From Nelumbo lutea (lineage: Eukaryota; Streptophyta; Magnoliopsida; Proteales; Nelumbonaceae): 64,000 nt of DNA. The DNA lies in the NCBI GenBank assembly GCA_022828595.1, contig JAKGHH010000002.1:108001254-108065253 (forward strand), written 5' to 3'. The position numbers and the translations under genes are program-made. A model generated the notes under the pieces. It had not been told where the DNA came from. It was given only the letters and a program-made list of their open reading frames with translations, and searched no databases. The stretch's first letter is position 1. Each line of letters opens with the position of its first letter. Of the stretch, positions 48,727 to 59,961 are shown in pieces.

Positions 48727-48968
48727 AGGAACCTACAAGCAAATAAACTAAATACAATATCAAACTCACGAGCCTGCAGAAGAAAGACCCAGAAGAGAGA
48801 AGCCTTATTTTGAAACCGAAAACTTTATTCAAATTACCACCAATCATCGAAGCATTCAGCATTCCAGTCTGAACCATGGCCCATTTAATTTACAATCCTA
48901 ACAAGAAACCCTAATTCCAAAGAACAGATGGAAAAAAGAGTCAGATAGCGGAAAGAGCAACATGTGTC

Positions 48969-51900
48969 TTAGAACTTGGGCTTCTTGGTGGAGTCTCTTC
49001 CCTTGGCAGACCCACCAACCTTAGATTTCTGAGGGCTGTCTGTGCTTCCCGAAGCCTTCTTCTCTTCTTTCTTATACCGGATGCCGCAAGCATTGCACAG
49101 TGACTGAAATCCAACGCCAACGTTACCAACTTACAAACATATCAATGGTTGTTCGTGTGTATGTGTGTAGACTCTAGTCGATTTATTGCCACGTGAAATG
49201 GGCTCGTTTCATTCTTGTTTGGCAAACTCAGCGTTTGCACCCAGAAGCAATGGATTCGTTTTTCATTCCCAGCTGGGTTCTGGGATTTAAGGTCCGTTTG
49301 GGAAGGTAAGTTGAGCTGAAGATTCAACTACCTTGAAGTGCTCAAGCATAAAGCTTATATGCAGGCAGTCCTTCATATCACGATGGACAGCCATAATTTG
49401 GGCTCTCCGTGTTTTTCAGCAAACATAGGTTATAGGTTATAGGCTGTCCGTGTGGGGTCCATCTTAGAAAACCCCAAGCAACTCCTAGGGTGCCCGTTTG
49501 GGATTCACCTGGACAGCTAGCTATTTTAGTGCTCATTTGGGAGGAATATAAGCTATGCTTATTGAAAAACCACGAAAGTCAAAATACCCTCTCATTCTGC
49601 AAGAATTTAGCCTTAATGGCAATTTAAAACAGTTAGATTAAACTTTACCCCTCCCAAACGGATAAATAGGAAAATTTACCTTGGAGCCCTTGGGGCCGTT
49701 GCGCCACAATGGGGTGGTGGAGGTCTCGCAAGCAGCGCAACGCTTGACTGGACCAACGGCAACCGGACGCTCCGGCTGTGGTATCATCTGAATTATGTTG
49801 TTCATTACCGTGACGTTATTCCGCTGCATCTGTATCGGAAGCAGACCCCCGGCACCGGCACCGGCATATCGCCGGAAATCATTCATCACAGTTGGATTAT
49901 TGCTACCTGAAGCAGAAGACGAACCCACATAGTAACTGAACCCATCCCTCCTATTGCCGTTGTTGCTCGGATGGTTCACCATGGCCGGCAACCAGGTCAG
50001 TTGGTTCGACCCATTGACTCCCCAGCCGTTGTTCATTGAAGCTCCCCTTGGATTCATCATCACTCCATAGTTCCCGTTCACCATTCCGTAGTTCCCCATC
50101 ACCTGTTGAGTTCAGGCCAAGCAAAACCATGGTTAATATTGATTATCTTATCCACAACCAGCAGACCAAACCGGTTGCAAGACTCAAGCCGGACTAAAAA
50201 CCGGAATGCTCCATGGGTCACAGTTTTTCCGATTAATCGGGCAATTCACCCATCAGCCCATAAAAGACCATAAAAATCATCATATCATCTATTTTTCAAT
50301 CTTTTGAACCATGTACTACCACCAAACCCGGTAGGGATATGCTACCAACAAAACGCTCCCAACAGGTCAATGCAGCTACACATTACGAATATCACTTATC
50401 ATTCATGATAAGATGTTACCAGTACATGACTGTCATTAGTCTTGTGAGTGTTCATTGGTAGCAGATCTGAACTCCACAAAACCAAAGATGATTAGTGATT
50501 ACTGATGAGAGGGATGAGACTGGTCCACTAGATTTCACTCGGCCCAATGTAGAAAACCACAAGGACACGGACGAACCTATGATGAACCAGACCAGACCAG
50601 CCAGTCGAAGGAAATGGCCAAAAGTACCTATCATTGGGCTTTGGCCCCTTTATTTTCCGAGCAGGCATCAATACGTCCAACGTCACTTCGACACACTCAT
50701 ACACATAATAAGACACATGATTGAGCCAATCCGTCAGCCGTATTCATCTGGTCGGTCTTGAATGCGACCAACCAAGTGGAACCAAAAGTACATGATCCGA
50801 TGGTTCGGATCGCCCAATCGAGCCTAGACGGTGGGCCAGGGGCGCAGGGGATCCAGCACGGTGGGACCCGCGGGGATCACCCATCCTTGGATATGATGAC
50901 GAAAGTGAATCTATCTCAGCTTGAGAAGCTCATACCAAGATAGGAAACGCCAAGGTCAGGTCAAAAGGACCTAACCGTGAGTCATATCGAGTCAACACTT
51001 TCCATGTATGGCAGGTTCACCAGTCCACGTGGACAGACAGATTCCATGACACGTCACCTAACATAACCGTCACTCGATGAGCATGCGCTGTATCAAGCAC
51101 CAGCTTTTATGATACTAGGCGGAGCATGATTACTCCATCGTACATGTTCACGAGGCAAATACATACAACCCCCAATAAGGAACAAGGTTCTCTCTTAAAT
51201 CATGGTACCGATAACCTGCCGTACCGGTGAAGGACGATACTCATCTCCACCGTCCGATCGAGATTTCTTCTCTTCATCTACACCACCTGATTGGGTTCTC
51301 CCCGGGCATCCCCACCGCCGCCGGTGGATTGTCGCCGCAGCTCTCCAATACCCAGAATGGGATAAGATATCGAAACCTGGGAACAAGACACGGAACTGAC
51401 GGAAGACCGGTTTATCTGTCTGTACCGAATAATCTTTTTATGCGTTGTACATGGGCCATCTCAAGAGCCCCAGGATCGAGGGACCCACCAGCAGATCAAG
51501 GTCTGAGATCTGTGGCCCGGATCTTCCTATCTCATCCCCCACCCTGGTTCAGGTTGTGTGCTCATAGGGCGGCATCTCTGGCTTGGGATCGTGGAATTTT
51601 TCGGCCAATTTAAAAAAAAAAAAAACCAAAAAGAAAGAAGACGAAAAGGTAAGCTTTGCATGAAGATAAGTAAAGATCGATCATTGATCTTTACGTAGAT
51701 CGTTACGTAAATCAAAGCTTCTGGGATCAAAACCCAAGAACTTCCCCAGATCGCTGATATCAGTTTGCATGGATCCGTTGATGCTGAGAGAGTGAGAGCT
51801 GATCGGTTTGTTGAGAGAGAAAGAAATTGATACCTGTGCAGGGGGAGAAGGAGGAGGAGGAGGAGGAGAGTCGTAGATGATCTTTCGATAGTTCGTCTGA

Positions 51901-52019
51901 GATTGTGGTGGGTTGGGACGAGAGTAGGAGAGACCGAGTCTGAGCTCGCAGTCGACGCCGATGTCTGGGTTCTCGCCGGGGAATTTCTCGAGTCGACGGA
52001 GAAGGTCCTGCTCCTTCAT
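48969..52019 (-). CDS. B-class GATA transcription factor
   Basis: Minus-strand coding exons: 52019-51834, 50102-49680, 49103-48969. All junctions are GT-AG in phase 0 and the total is 744 nt, giving 247 aa. One zinc finger spans residues 184-209 with Cys 184, 187, 206 and 209 (C-x2-C-x18-C-x2-C): CAACETSTTPLWRNGPKGSK then SLCNACGIRYKKEEKK. The 18-residue loop and CNACGIR are those of plant GATA factors that bind WGATAR DNA in the nucleus. The second intron splits the finger between GSK and SLC. The N terminus has an acidic/Leu segment (KEQDLLRRLEKFPGENPDIG) and a Pro run; the middle is Asn/Gly/Met-rich; the C terminus is basic (KSKVGGSAKGRDSTKKPKF). Neither an LLM-type C-terminal motif nor a HAN motif was seen, so the subgroup is undecided. 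The start at 52019 is the first in-frame ATG; a 21-codon upstream ORF precedes it. Confidence 0.9.
49291..49662. mobile_element. PIF/Harbinger-like MITE in GATA intron 2
   Basis: The left end GGTCCGTTTGGG and right end CCCAAACGGA are inverted repeats. TAA lies on both sides (49288-49290 and 49663-49665), the target of PIF/Harbinger elements. The interior has two further TTTGGG motifs (49494-49501, 49534-49541). The element fills most of the 576-bp intron and ends 16 bp from the splice donor. Confidence 0.75.
50460..51620. other. GC-shifted block inside GATA intron 1
   Basis: This 1.1-kb part of the 1.73-kb intron (50103-51833) is clearly more GC-rich than the flanks (for example GGTGGGCCAGGGGCGCAGGG at 50829-50848) and has overlapping open frames on both strands without recognised similarity. 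The run GGTACCGATAACCTGCCGTA lies at 51204-51223. It is most likely an inserted element such as a solo LTR; no ends or target duplication could be fixed. Confidence 0.4.
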
Positions 52020-52033
52020 GGCTGTGGAGGGGT

Positions 52034-52099
52034 TTAACCGATCCGACAATGTGATTCCGGAGTTTCGACGGCGGTTGTGTCAATCTGTACCAAGCCCAT
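52034..52099 (-). CDS. Upstream ORF in the GATA leader, 21 codons
   Basis: ATG at 52099-52097 opens MGLVQIDTTAVETPESHCRI then G and TAA at 52036-52034. It ends 14 nt before the GATA start at 52019 in another frame. If the leader is unspliced here, ribosomes would translate it first. No conservation information is available from the sequence alone. Confidence 0.35.
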   Translation of the reverse strand: MGLVQIDTTAVETPESHCRIG

Positions 52100-52852
52100 G
52101 AAAGAAGTACGTTCAGTACAGTCAGAATCGCTGTTTGCTTTATTAGAGAAAGACAGAATGGTACTTGAAAATCTTTGACCATGCAAATGACGAAAAGGAA
52201 GCAGAGGTGAAACCAACAAAGGAGCCTTCAGTATCACTGGTAGATTGAAATTCTATTTCATTCAACTCTGAGTCTCTGAGAGAGAGAGTGGGAGTGAGAG
52301 AGCCGATGAGTAGAATAATGTGGACAGATGTATGTCTGTAACGGCATTAATCGATTGCAAGCTCAGTGGAAGTAGCAGGAAAATCTGACACAAAAGTCCA
52401 CATGGACACAGTAACATGAGTATACTAATGACTAGGAGAAAAGAGATATGAACTGATGGGCAGAGAGAAAGAATTCAAGAATCAAGTAAAAATAAGAAGA
52501 ACCAAGAACAGAGACGATATCGAATCGTTTCTCTGCTCTCTGCCTCTGTTGATCGAAGAACCGGCCTCCGGTTAAATTTTTACTCAAACATCGATTTGCA
52601 TATCTGAAAAATAAAACACAGAGACCCCGCAAAGGAAGGCTTCGGCGTGATAAAACATCAGAAATGGAAGTCAAAATAAACTTCTTTGGTTATCTGCTCA
52701 TCTGGGTATTCCATGCAAAGGATATATAGCACAACACTACGCTAAATACATTGATACAAAACGAGCAGTTCATCGATTCATGAATTTATTCTCTAATAAA
52801 AAGTTACAGAACAGAAGCCACACATATACATGAACCTACAGAGAGAGAGAGA

Positions 52853-53009
52853 CTTACATACTATAGTATCATCAGATGGTCAGGTTTGAAACCAGACTGA
52901 AACCCATCTTAGTTTTTTGGAGAGAGAGAGTGGGAGAGGGACAGTAAGGGATGCGATGAGAGGAGCTTGTGTGCTAGAGAGAGAGATAGAGAGTTCACAA
53001 CTTTAAATA
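52853..53009 (-). promoter_or_regulatory. GATA gene core promoter and leader donor
   Basis: On the minus strand a TATTTAAA box (53009-53002) precedes a CT-rich leader (GA-rich on plus at 52975-52985 and 52920-52930). A GTAAGT donor at 52857-52852 may start a 5' UTR intron ending before 52100; the acceptor could not be fixed. Further GA/CT runs occur at 53020-53033 and 52840-52852. Confidence 0.4.
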
Positions 53010-53059
53010 GGCGATACGGAGAGAGAGAGAGAGAACCCTAATAGGAATCCGAGATTATT

Positions 53060-55003
53060 TGCTGTATGTCTTTAGGATGATCGATGGGTCGGGTCTTATA
53101 GACGAGACAAAATGGGGTATAGGATAGATTCGAGCATGCAAATCGAAAAATTCAAAAAAAAAAAAGAAGAAAAAATGAAATAAACTAAAAGCAAGCTCGG
53201 CGGCTGAATCCCTGTTGAAGAAAACAACGTTGATGGAAGCCGGTTCGAGACTATTAAAAATCACACCATTCATCACCTGCCACGATTCAGATCCCTGGCG
53301 AGCAACCCGAAAGGCCCCACAGGCCTGTAGGCCACAGGTATCGGTCCCACCAGATCCGAGTTCCCACCTCCTCCTCGATCTTCTCAACCTTTTCTTTTTT
53401 TTTGAAAAATCAATTTCCTTCTCCATCTCACAGAATTCTCTCTCTCTCTCTCTCTCTTCTCTCTCTTTCCCTCTGCATAATTTGTCCACTCGCAGCGTTA
53501 CAATGTCGACGAGACACGTAGCCGGCGGGAGCCTTTCCGTCCGTCCGAGTGGGTCCCAGCAAAGACCACCGTCAGTCAGTCAGTCACACAAATCTTCACT
53601 CGCGAGTGGACAAAGCATTAACCACTTTTCAACCATTCGATTTCATGCTTTGGACTGACCAGCTTCGATGTTTACGCCATCGGATTGGATTGGATTGGGG
53701 CTTCAGGATCATCGCCACCACCTGCACCATCAACTTCCTCATTCATCAGCCGTTTCTGTTCTCCAAATCTCCTCCTTGTGCTCTGCACCATTCCCACACC
53801 CCATTAATTAATCCTCTGTAATCCTCTGATACTTTGGTTTTAATAATAATTTTTATTCTTCTATTACCCTTGCTCTTTTTCTTAATTGTCTAACAACCCA
53901 CCAACTTCCTTGTGGCAACGTGTGGATTATTAATCTAAGTGGTGTTTGGGATCGATGCCAATTTTTCAAAAATTATCATATCAGAGTCACAACAATGATT
54001 TCAAAATCGTTCATTATTCACCTGTCAAATTGTGAAAAATCAGTGATTTCTGAAAAAATCTTATCAAAAGAATGACATGGATTCCAAACATTTCCCTAAT
54101 CACTTCCAATTTCATCACTCTATGATGCCACCACCTCATTTCCATCAACACCCCTACTAGTTTTCAACAACAAACCAGCCAATCACCAGATTCACCACCT
54201 CTTTGGGTGGTGGAAGTGTATTATAGTCACATTGATATGCATTTTCTCGTTCATAAGTGAAGGAGGTCCTTTTGGTAATTTGTCAAATGTGTTTATTGAA
54301 TATATATCTAAGGTCCTTAATTTTCACCATTGTATCGGGACATTGGAATAAATGTATCCTTCCCTCTCATCTAATGCATTAATTAAGCTGTTGATTACAT
54401 GGTGTCACCATGTAGAAAAAAAAGTAATAAAAAAAAAGAAAGAAAAGAAAACTACTGAATCTTTAATGGCTTGTGCCTTGTGGGGGGATTCACGGGCAAA
54501 TGCACAAACTGGTAAGAGGTGGTGAATTACCAAAAATATCCATTAAAACAGTAATTTTTTTATATAAATTAAATTTATTAATTATTATTTTTATTAATTG
54601 ACATTTATTTTAGAAGTGAACTACATTATAGAAGAACTCTTTAGGAAGTTAATCATTAAACTGGTTATGTTGCATCTCCCATCTTGATGTTCTTCACCAT
54701 TCTTTTTCCATCAAACAGTCATAAATTAATGAAGCTGATATTATCTCTTATTAATTTAGTATAAAAACATTCGCGGCCTCCGGTGTGGTCTCGTCTTACA
54801 CCGCCGGTCTCAAATAAAGGCGGGTTGTGTCAGGTTGGCAGCCATATAAAACTTTTTGTCGAACTCTTATCATCATGATGATATAGATAACGGGTATGTA
54901 GCAAATTAATATGATGTAACTTAATTGTCTTAATCTATTCTATATACTTGAAATGCAGTTATCCACGTCAGCAGTCCTCTTTTGCCTTTCCTTTTGCCTT
55001 TTA
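53060..55003. other. Gene-free stretch right of the GATA promoter
   Basis: A CT-rich run (53437-53465) and a long plus-strand frame at 53215-53658 are present, but the frame lacks any recognisable domain and is driven by low-complexity TTT/TCT codons. No gene supported. 54540-54620 is strongly AT-rich. Confidence 0.45.
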
Positions 55004-55800
55004 GGGTAGAAGACTTAAACATACCCCGATTTTTCATTAATTGACTTAAATATACCCTGAATTTTTTAAATGAACTTAAAGATACCTTCCAACTCTTTTA
55101 CCCTTTATTTTCTCTCAAATTTTCAAAAATAACCTAAAGGATTATAAATCCAAATAATGAAGATAACAGACAATACCACATTTTCCCCCTCCAACTATTA
55201 GCAAGAGTGGTGAGGTTTCAATACGGATCCAGAGATTGGTTAATGAGCCCCACCCAGTTCAAGTTGAAATTTGTCTATAAAAATTCTAATGTTAGATGTT
55301 TTAACAGCTCTATGCATTGGCTATACAAATACAAAGTTAAAAAAAAAAGGATTTGAAATGACAAATCCATATAGTACAAAGGAATGAGAAGTAGATGCAT
55401 CTGTAAAAGAATTAGATTTAATAATTCAAAGGTTTTGGTCCTACATAGACTTAATAATTCAAAGGTTTTGGTCTTATATAAGCAAGAATGTTTAAAGAGA
55501 AGCTGCACTGATGTGAGAAAAATGGAACCGTTTATGCATAGAGACTTTATGAACTGTTGTTGACCAGTAATTTTTCAAATAAAATAGTGAAGGCCATCCT
55601 TATTATAATTCAAATAATAGAATAGGTGAACAGACAACTAGGTTCATTTGTTAAAGGGCAAAATAGGATTTCAATGAATTTACATACAACGTTTCATTAA
55701 GTCTAATGGGTCAATCTACAAGGTATCTTTAAGTCCTTTTGAAAAACTCAGGGTATAAGTTAAATAATGAAAACTCAGGGTATGTTTAAGTCTTTTACCC
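55004..55800. mobile_element. Mutator-like non-autonomous element, 797 bp
   Basis: The left end GGGTAGAAGACTTAAACATA and right end (complement GGGTAAAAGACTTAAACATA) continue as inverted repeats for about 85-90 bp. Flanking 9-mers TGCCTTTTA and TCCTTTTTA match at 7 of 9. It belongs to the same family as 47969-48568. No coding capacity. Confidence 0.8.
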
Positions 55801-56668
55801 TCCTTTTTATTTTTCTACTTTTATGAATGTTTGCATTTTCTTAACATAATCTCTACCATCTCACCTTCCTAATCACATGAAACATCTCCCCTCCTAAAAT
55901 ATCTCTTAAACTATTTCATAATTCTAGTTACATAAAATTTCCTCCTAAAATGTCACCTAAACTATCTTACATTCCCAATAACACTATGTGATGTTTTCTT
56001 CTCTCTCAATATTAATCTTTGAGTTAAAACTTAAATATTTAAATAAGATAAATAAAAAATATCTATAGTACTAACAAGAGAAAAGAATAGATGATAAAAC
56101 AAGATAAATAAATAAAGTAAATAATAATATTCTAATAAAAAATAATTACAGAATCTTCTAATAATTATCCATATTACTTATAAAAATCATAACTTTAGTC
56201 CATTTAAACTATATTTAAAATTATACAAATTAATACAAATAAATTAATAAAATATTAGTTTTTGAATTATTTTTATTATTTTAAAGTGTATTTAAATCTT
56301 ATTTAAAATAACTAAAATTAATAAAAATTAGTAACGATCAATAAAATTAATTCTATGATTAAAAATTATTAATTGAAATGTTATATTAATAAAATTTAAA
56401 CTACATTGTTAATAAAAATAAAATGTATAATCTTAAAGTTAATGTTTACTAATTTAAAGTTCACTTAAATTCCATTTAATCATCCTTGATTGAGGATGTC
56501 ATAGGGATCTTTTTGCTTCAATTTCTCTTAACAAAGCCTATACATCACTTGGGTCTTGACTAGTTAAGAATAATAAATAACTTCAAATTCAAATGAAAAT
56601 CTTTTGACTAACTTATTGGATTGGGATCTTTCTCCTAATGAGCACGAATGTGCTTGAATTGCTACCCA
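55801..56668. other. Gene-free AT-rich stretch
   Basis: 55880-56450 is very AT-rich with repeated AATAAA, ATTAAT and TTAAAAT blocks and pairs of direct repeats (AAACATCTCCCCTCCTAAAAT near 55880, TTTCCTCCTAAAATGTC near 55938). Nothing gene-like. Confidence 0.45.
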
Positions 56669-56762
56669 CAAAACACTATAACCACACATTGGAAACATCT
56701 CCCATACTTGTATGTTATCATTCACAAAAGATGTTTCTAATGTGTGGTGTAGTGTCTTGGGC
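56669..56762. repeat. Foldback related to the one at 8408-8576
   Basis: The arms CACACATTGGAAACATCT and AGATGTTTCTAATGTGTG, with outer parts ACACTATA / TGTAGTGT and CCCACA / TTGGG, fold back on each other around a ~22-nt loop (CCCATACTTGTATGTTATCA...). The loop resembles that of the foldback at 8408-8576 (CCCATACTTTGTGTTATTCA). Confidence 0.7.
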
Positions 56763-56868
56763 TCAGTTTGGAAAGAGTACAAATACAAATATATACAAAA
56801 TAATATGGTATAAAATATTACGAAAATATATTTTTCATGGAAAGGAACATAAGGTAAGGATAAAAGAG

Positions 56869-56960
56869 GGCTTATTGCTTGGTGCAATGGTAATGTGTTG
56901 GACTAAATGTGAGATAAAACAGGTTTGAGAGAATACAGGTTGGTCACTTGCATTAGATTC
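56869..56960 (+). repeat. SINE-like fragment (Au-type head)
   Basis: GGGCTTATTGCTTGGTGCAA then TGGTAATGTGTTGG resembles the tRNA-derived head (A-box region) of Au-type plant SINEs as I recall it, and ACAGGTTTGAG at about 56919 fits a decayed B box. The 3' end is not clear. Confidence 0.4.
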
Positions 56961-57158
56961 AGATGATACCTGGATTAGATTTGAATATTATTATTATATC
57001 ATGTAAACAATGACTTAAAATCTTCTTTTATGAAAATTCAACCTATGACCCTCTAGCAAAAATACAACAAAAACCAACATAACTAATAAATATATGTTAC
57101 TTTTATACTGATATATGAATATGTAGTGCAAAATTATTGGATTTTGGATTGGAACTTA

Positions 57159-58956
57159 GGCAATGTTTGGTTTGCTGCTCTAGGCCTCATTCTTTTAATT
57201 CTTGTTCATCTTGAGCAAGAATAAATAACATTAGAGTGTTTGGTTACAAAATTCTTACCATGGGCCTCTTTTTTTTTTAGAATGAAAAATCAGCTTATAG
57301 CACAAAAATTGTGGTAACCTGTAGCATGAAAATTAATCATGCACCATGTTGCTCATTTTCATTCTTTAAAGAAACTCTATACTGGCAGGTAGGAATGGCA
57401 ATGGGTAGGGTACCCGTGCAAATTGCCTTACCCATTCCCGACCCACCTATGTATCCTTGATTCCAAACCTATCTAACTTTTCCTTTCAATTTCCCAAACC
57501 TGTTAAACCTGGGTCGCCCATCCCGACTTGTTCCACCCGTTAAACCCCTTGACCAAACATTTTCTACTAAAAAAAATTTTCTTAATGCTTATAATGTGAC
57601 TTGAACCCAAATCAATTAATGATAACACCAAATCTCTTAGCTCTACTTTAAGCCACTAAGCCATTTCACCTTTGGTATTTTTTAATGAAATAAAATAGAT
57701 TTTATTAACTTTTGTGTCCATCAAAACAATCAATACATACATACTATATATATATATATATATGGTTAACAATTCCAACTAAAAATTAAAAGAAATAATA
57801 TTTAAAATTAGCATTTTATAACTAAATGAAATAAACAATCTATCAAATCCAAATTTACATAAAATGATCATTTTAATCCCAAGAAATTTATATAAATAAA
57901 ATATTAATAATAGAATAATTATCTTAGTACTTAAAATTTATAAATTTGTGCATGATATATAATATAACGGGTTCATATTTATGCATCCCGGGTATCGGGT
58001 ATCGGATACCCTAAAGTCAAAACCCAAACCCTATAGGGTTTTGATAAATGGGTCCTATTAAGGTCGGGACATGTCGGATACCCAAAAATTCCCACAAAAT
58101 TGCCATCCCTACTAGCAAGCGTAAGCCATTGGTTAGGTCTACAACTTTGTCACCATAGATGTTTACTAGTGGACTGCCATGAAATTTATGCCAACGGACA
58201 GTGACCATTGGCCAATTGCTAGTAAACATCTATGCCAACGGTTTTGGAGACCTAAGCTGCATAGTTGTTAAGGTGACGCCTAGGTGATGAGGTGCCCTTT
58301 GAGGCTTGCCTCGCCTAATTGCCAAGCAGTTTTTTACTTCCTTCTATAAAATACTTTTTTGTTCATTTTTTTTATATTATAATTATAAAATAGACATTAT
58401 TAAACTAAAATAATCATTTTATGTGTTTATATACTAATTTATTTTTATTATTTTCTAGGGCTTAATCTACTACTACCATTACTTTTTCTTTTCTTCTTTC
58501 CTATAACAAAAATAAGGGCTCATCCCCTATATTTTTTGAATTTTATTTTCCTTCTTTTTCTTCGCATGAATCTGTTGATTTTCTATATTTTAATATGAAC
58601 TTTATACTTTTCTTATGAAAATTATGAATAGTTATTAAGGAAATATGGTTATGGTACCTAAGGACTACCCTAGGATCTATGTTTTCAACATAAAAAAATC
58701 CATCACCTAGGCGACTAGCCTTGCCTTGGCGCCTTGAAAACTATGCTAAGCCTGCAGTATATGATCACCAGCACAAAGTTTTTTTGAAGAATGAAAATGA
58801 GCAAAAAGAGAACTTGTCAGTCTGAAAAAAAAAACATTTTTTAGGAAAAAAAGTGTTTGGTTTGTAGTAAAATTTTCTCATTCTACCCATTTGACCCATT
58901 CTTGTTTATTTTAGAATTTCATATTGGGCAAGAATGAGAGTTAAACCAAACATGCC
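57159..58956. mobile_element. PIF/Harbinger-like element, 1.8 kb, with nested hAT
   Basis: The left end GGCAATGTTTGGTTTG and right end (complement GGCATGTTTGGTTTAA) are inverted repeats. TTA lies on both sides (57156-57158 and 58957-58959). About 720 bp of the interior is the hAT-type element at 57390-58111. The subterminal motif ATTCTTGTT occurs inverted at the other end. No transposase frame was seen. Confidence 0.75.
57390..58111. mobile_element. hAT-type MITE nested in the PIF-like element
   Basis: The left end TAGGAATGGCAATGGGTAGG and right end (complement TAGGGATGGCAATTTTGTGG) are inverted repeats. Flanking 8-mers CTGGCAGG (57382-57389) and CTAGCAAG (58112-58119) match at 6 of 8, both differences being transitions. 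GGGTA/TACCC motifs lie near both ends. No coding capacity. Confidence 0.8.
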
Positions 58957-59544
58957 TTAATTGCTGCGAATCCAATTTCATTCCAATTCTAAATGGATCA
59001 GAATTGGATTGCCTTGGTAGAAAAACAGAAAGCTGGTAAGGTCAATGGACCTCAGGTGCACGGTGCTTTGTCCCCACCTATTAATAATTTGTAATACCAA
59101 AAAATATAAAACACTGCGAGAATGATGCAGAATCAGAACATGTGAAAAATCATTAGGGCTGCATTTGGTTGCAGTGCAAATTTAAACCATGTATAACTTT
59201 TGCACCTGATTCAGTTTTTCTTCTGTGTAATAATGATTTTCATTCCTACTTAATACAAAATTTGTACTTTTTGTCTCATTTGGAAGTTGGTGGAATGAAC
59301 TGTTTGTGCCAGAAAATGGCACCTCTAAATAAGCTGGTCCAAGACCCTTCAAACCATAAATAAATAAATAAACAAAAGGTTATGCTTTTTTGTTTTTCTT
59401 TCTGAAAAAAAAAAACCATTCAAACAAAGACAACAGAAGAAACAACACTAACAATCCAAACAAGAGAAAGCGACAGACAAGATATGCTTAGATCCATGAA
59501 TTCATACTCCAGCAAATAATACATGGCAAAATAGGAATTAACAA
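58957..59544. other. Gene-free stretch
   Basis: AT-rich DNA without recognised gene or repeat apart from short A-runs (59405-59414). A 64-codon plus-strand frame at 59169-59363 has no recognisable features. Confidence 0.4.
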
Positions 59545-59590
59545 TAGACTCATGGTTTAAATCATTGATACACTTTAAACCATGAGTCTA
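59545..59590. repeat. Perfect 17-bp inverted repeat
   Basis: TAGACTCATGGTTTAAA (59545-59561) and TTTAAACCATGAGTCTA (59574-59590) are exact reverse complements with a 12-nt loop. The hairpin abuts the SINE-like unit that starts at about 59591. Confidence 0.9.
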
Positions 59591-59767
59591 CTGAGGGATA
59601 GTCCAGTTGGTGCATTGGATGAATTGTCCCAGCAGTCGTGTGGTTTCAAATCCTTTTAATATCATCTCCTAAGAAAAGAGATGTTGATGTAATTTATACT
59701 GTTCACTTAAAAAAGTAAGACCCCTACGGGGTGTCAGGCAGTGATTAATACAAAAAAAAAAAAAAAG
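59591..59767 (+). repeat. tRNA-derived SINE-like element
   Basis: GGATAGTCCAGTTGGTGCAT fits an RNA polymerase III A box (TAGTCCAGTTGG against TRGYNNARYNGG). GTTTCAAATCC about 35 bp later fits a B box (GGTTCGANNCC) with two mismatches. The body ends in an A-run (59751-59767). This is the plan of a plant SINE. No clear target duplication was found, so the exact limits are tentative. Confidence 0.6.
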
Positions 59768-59961
59768 TATTGATAAACCTGATATGAACAAATAAGCATA
59801 TCAGGTGTTTCAATTCTTAATAACTATTTTTTTTATTTTTTTTCAAAATTGCTTCAGGGTTCGATTTTTTTTGCATTTTTACCCTGACATCCCAAAATCT
59901 GAAACATTTCTTTTTTGGGGGTATAGGAGACCCGTTGATATGATACAATACGTTGAGTATA

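Noticed and set aside
53215..53658. 147-codon plus-strand frame right of the GATA promoter
   Set aside because: Its middle is low-complexity (Leu/Phe/Ser from CT and TTT runs), it overlaps frames on the other strand, and no domain or splice structure is visible.
59591..59665. tRNA gene
   Set aside because: A-box- and B-box-like motifs are present, but the sequence cannot fold into a complete cloverleaf and is followed by a SINE-type body and A-tail.
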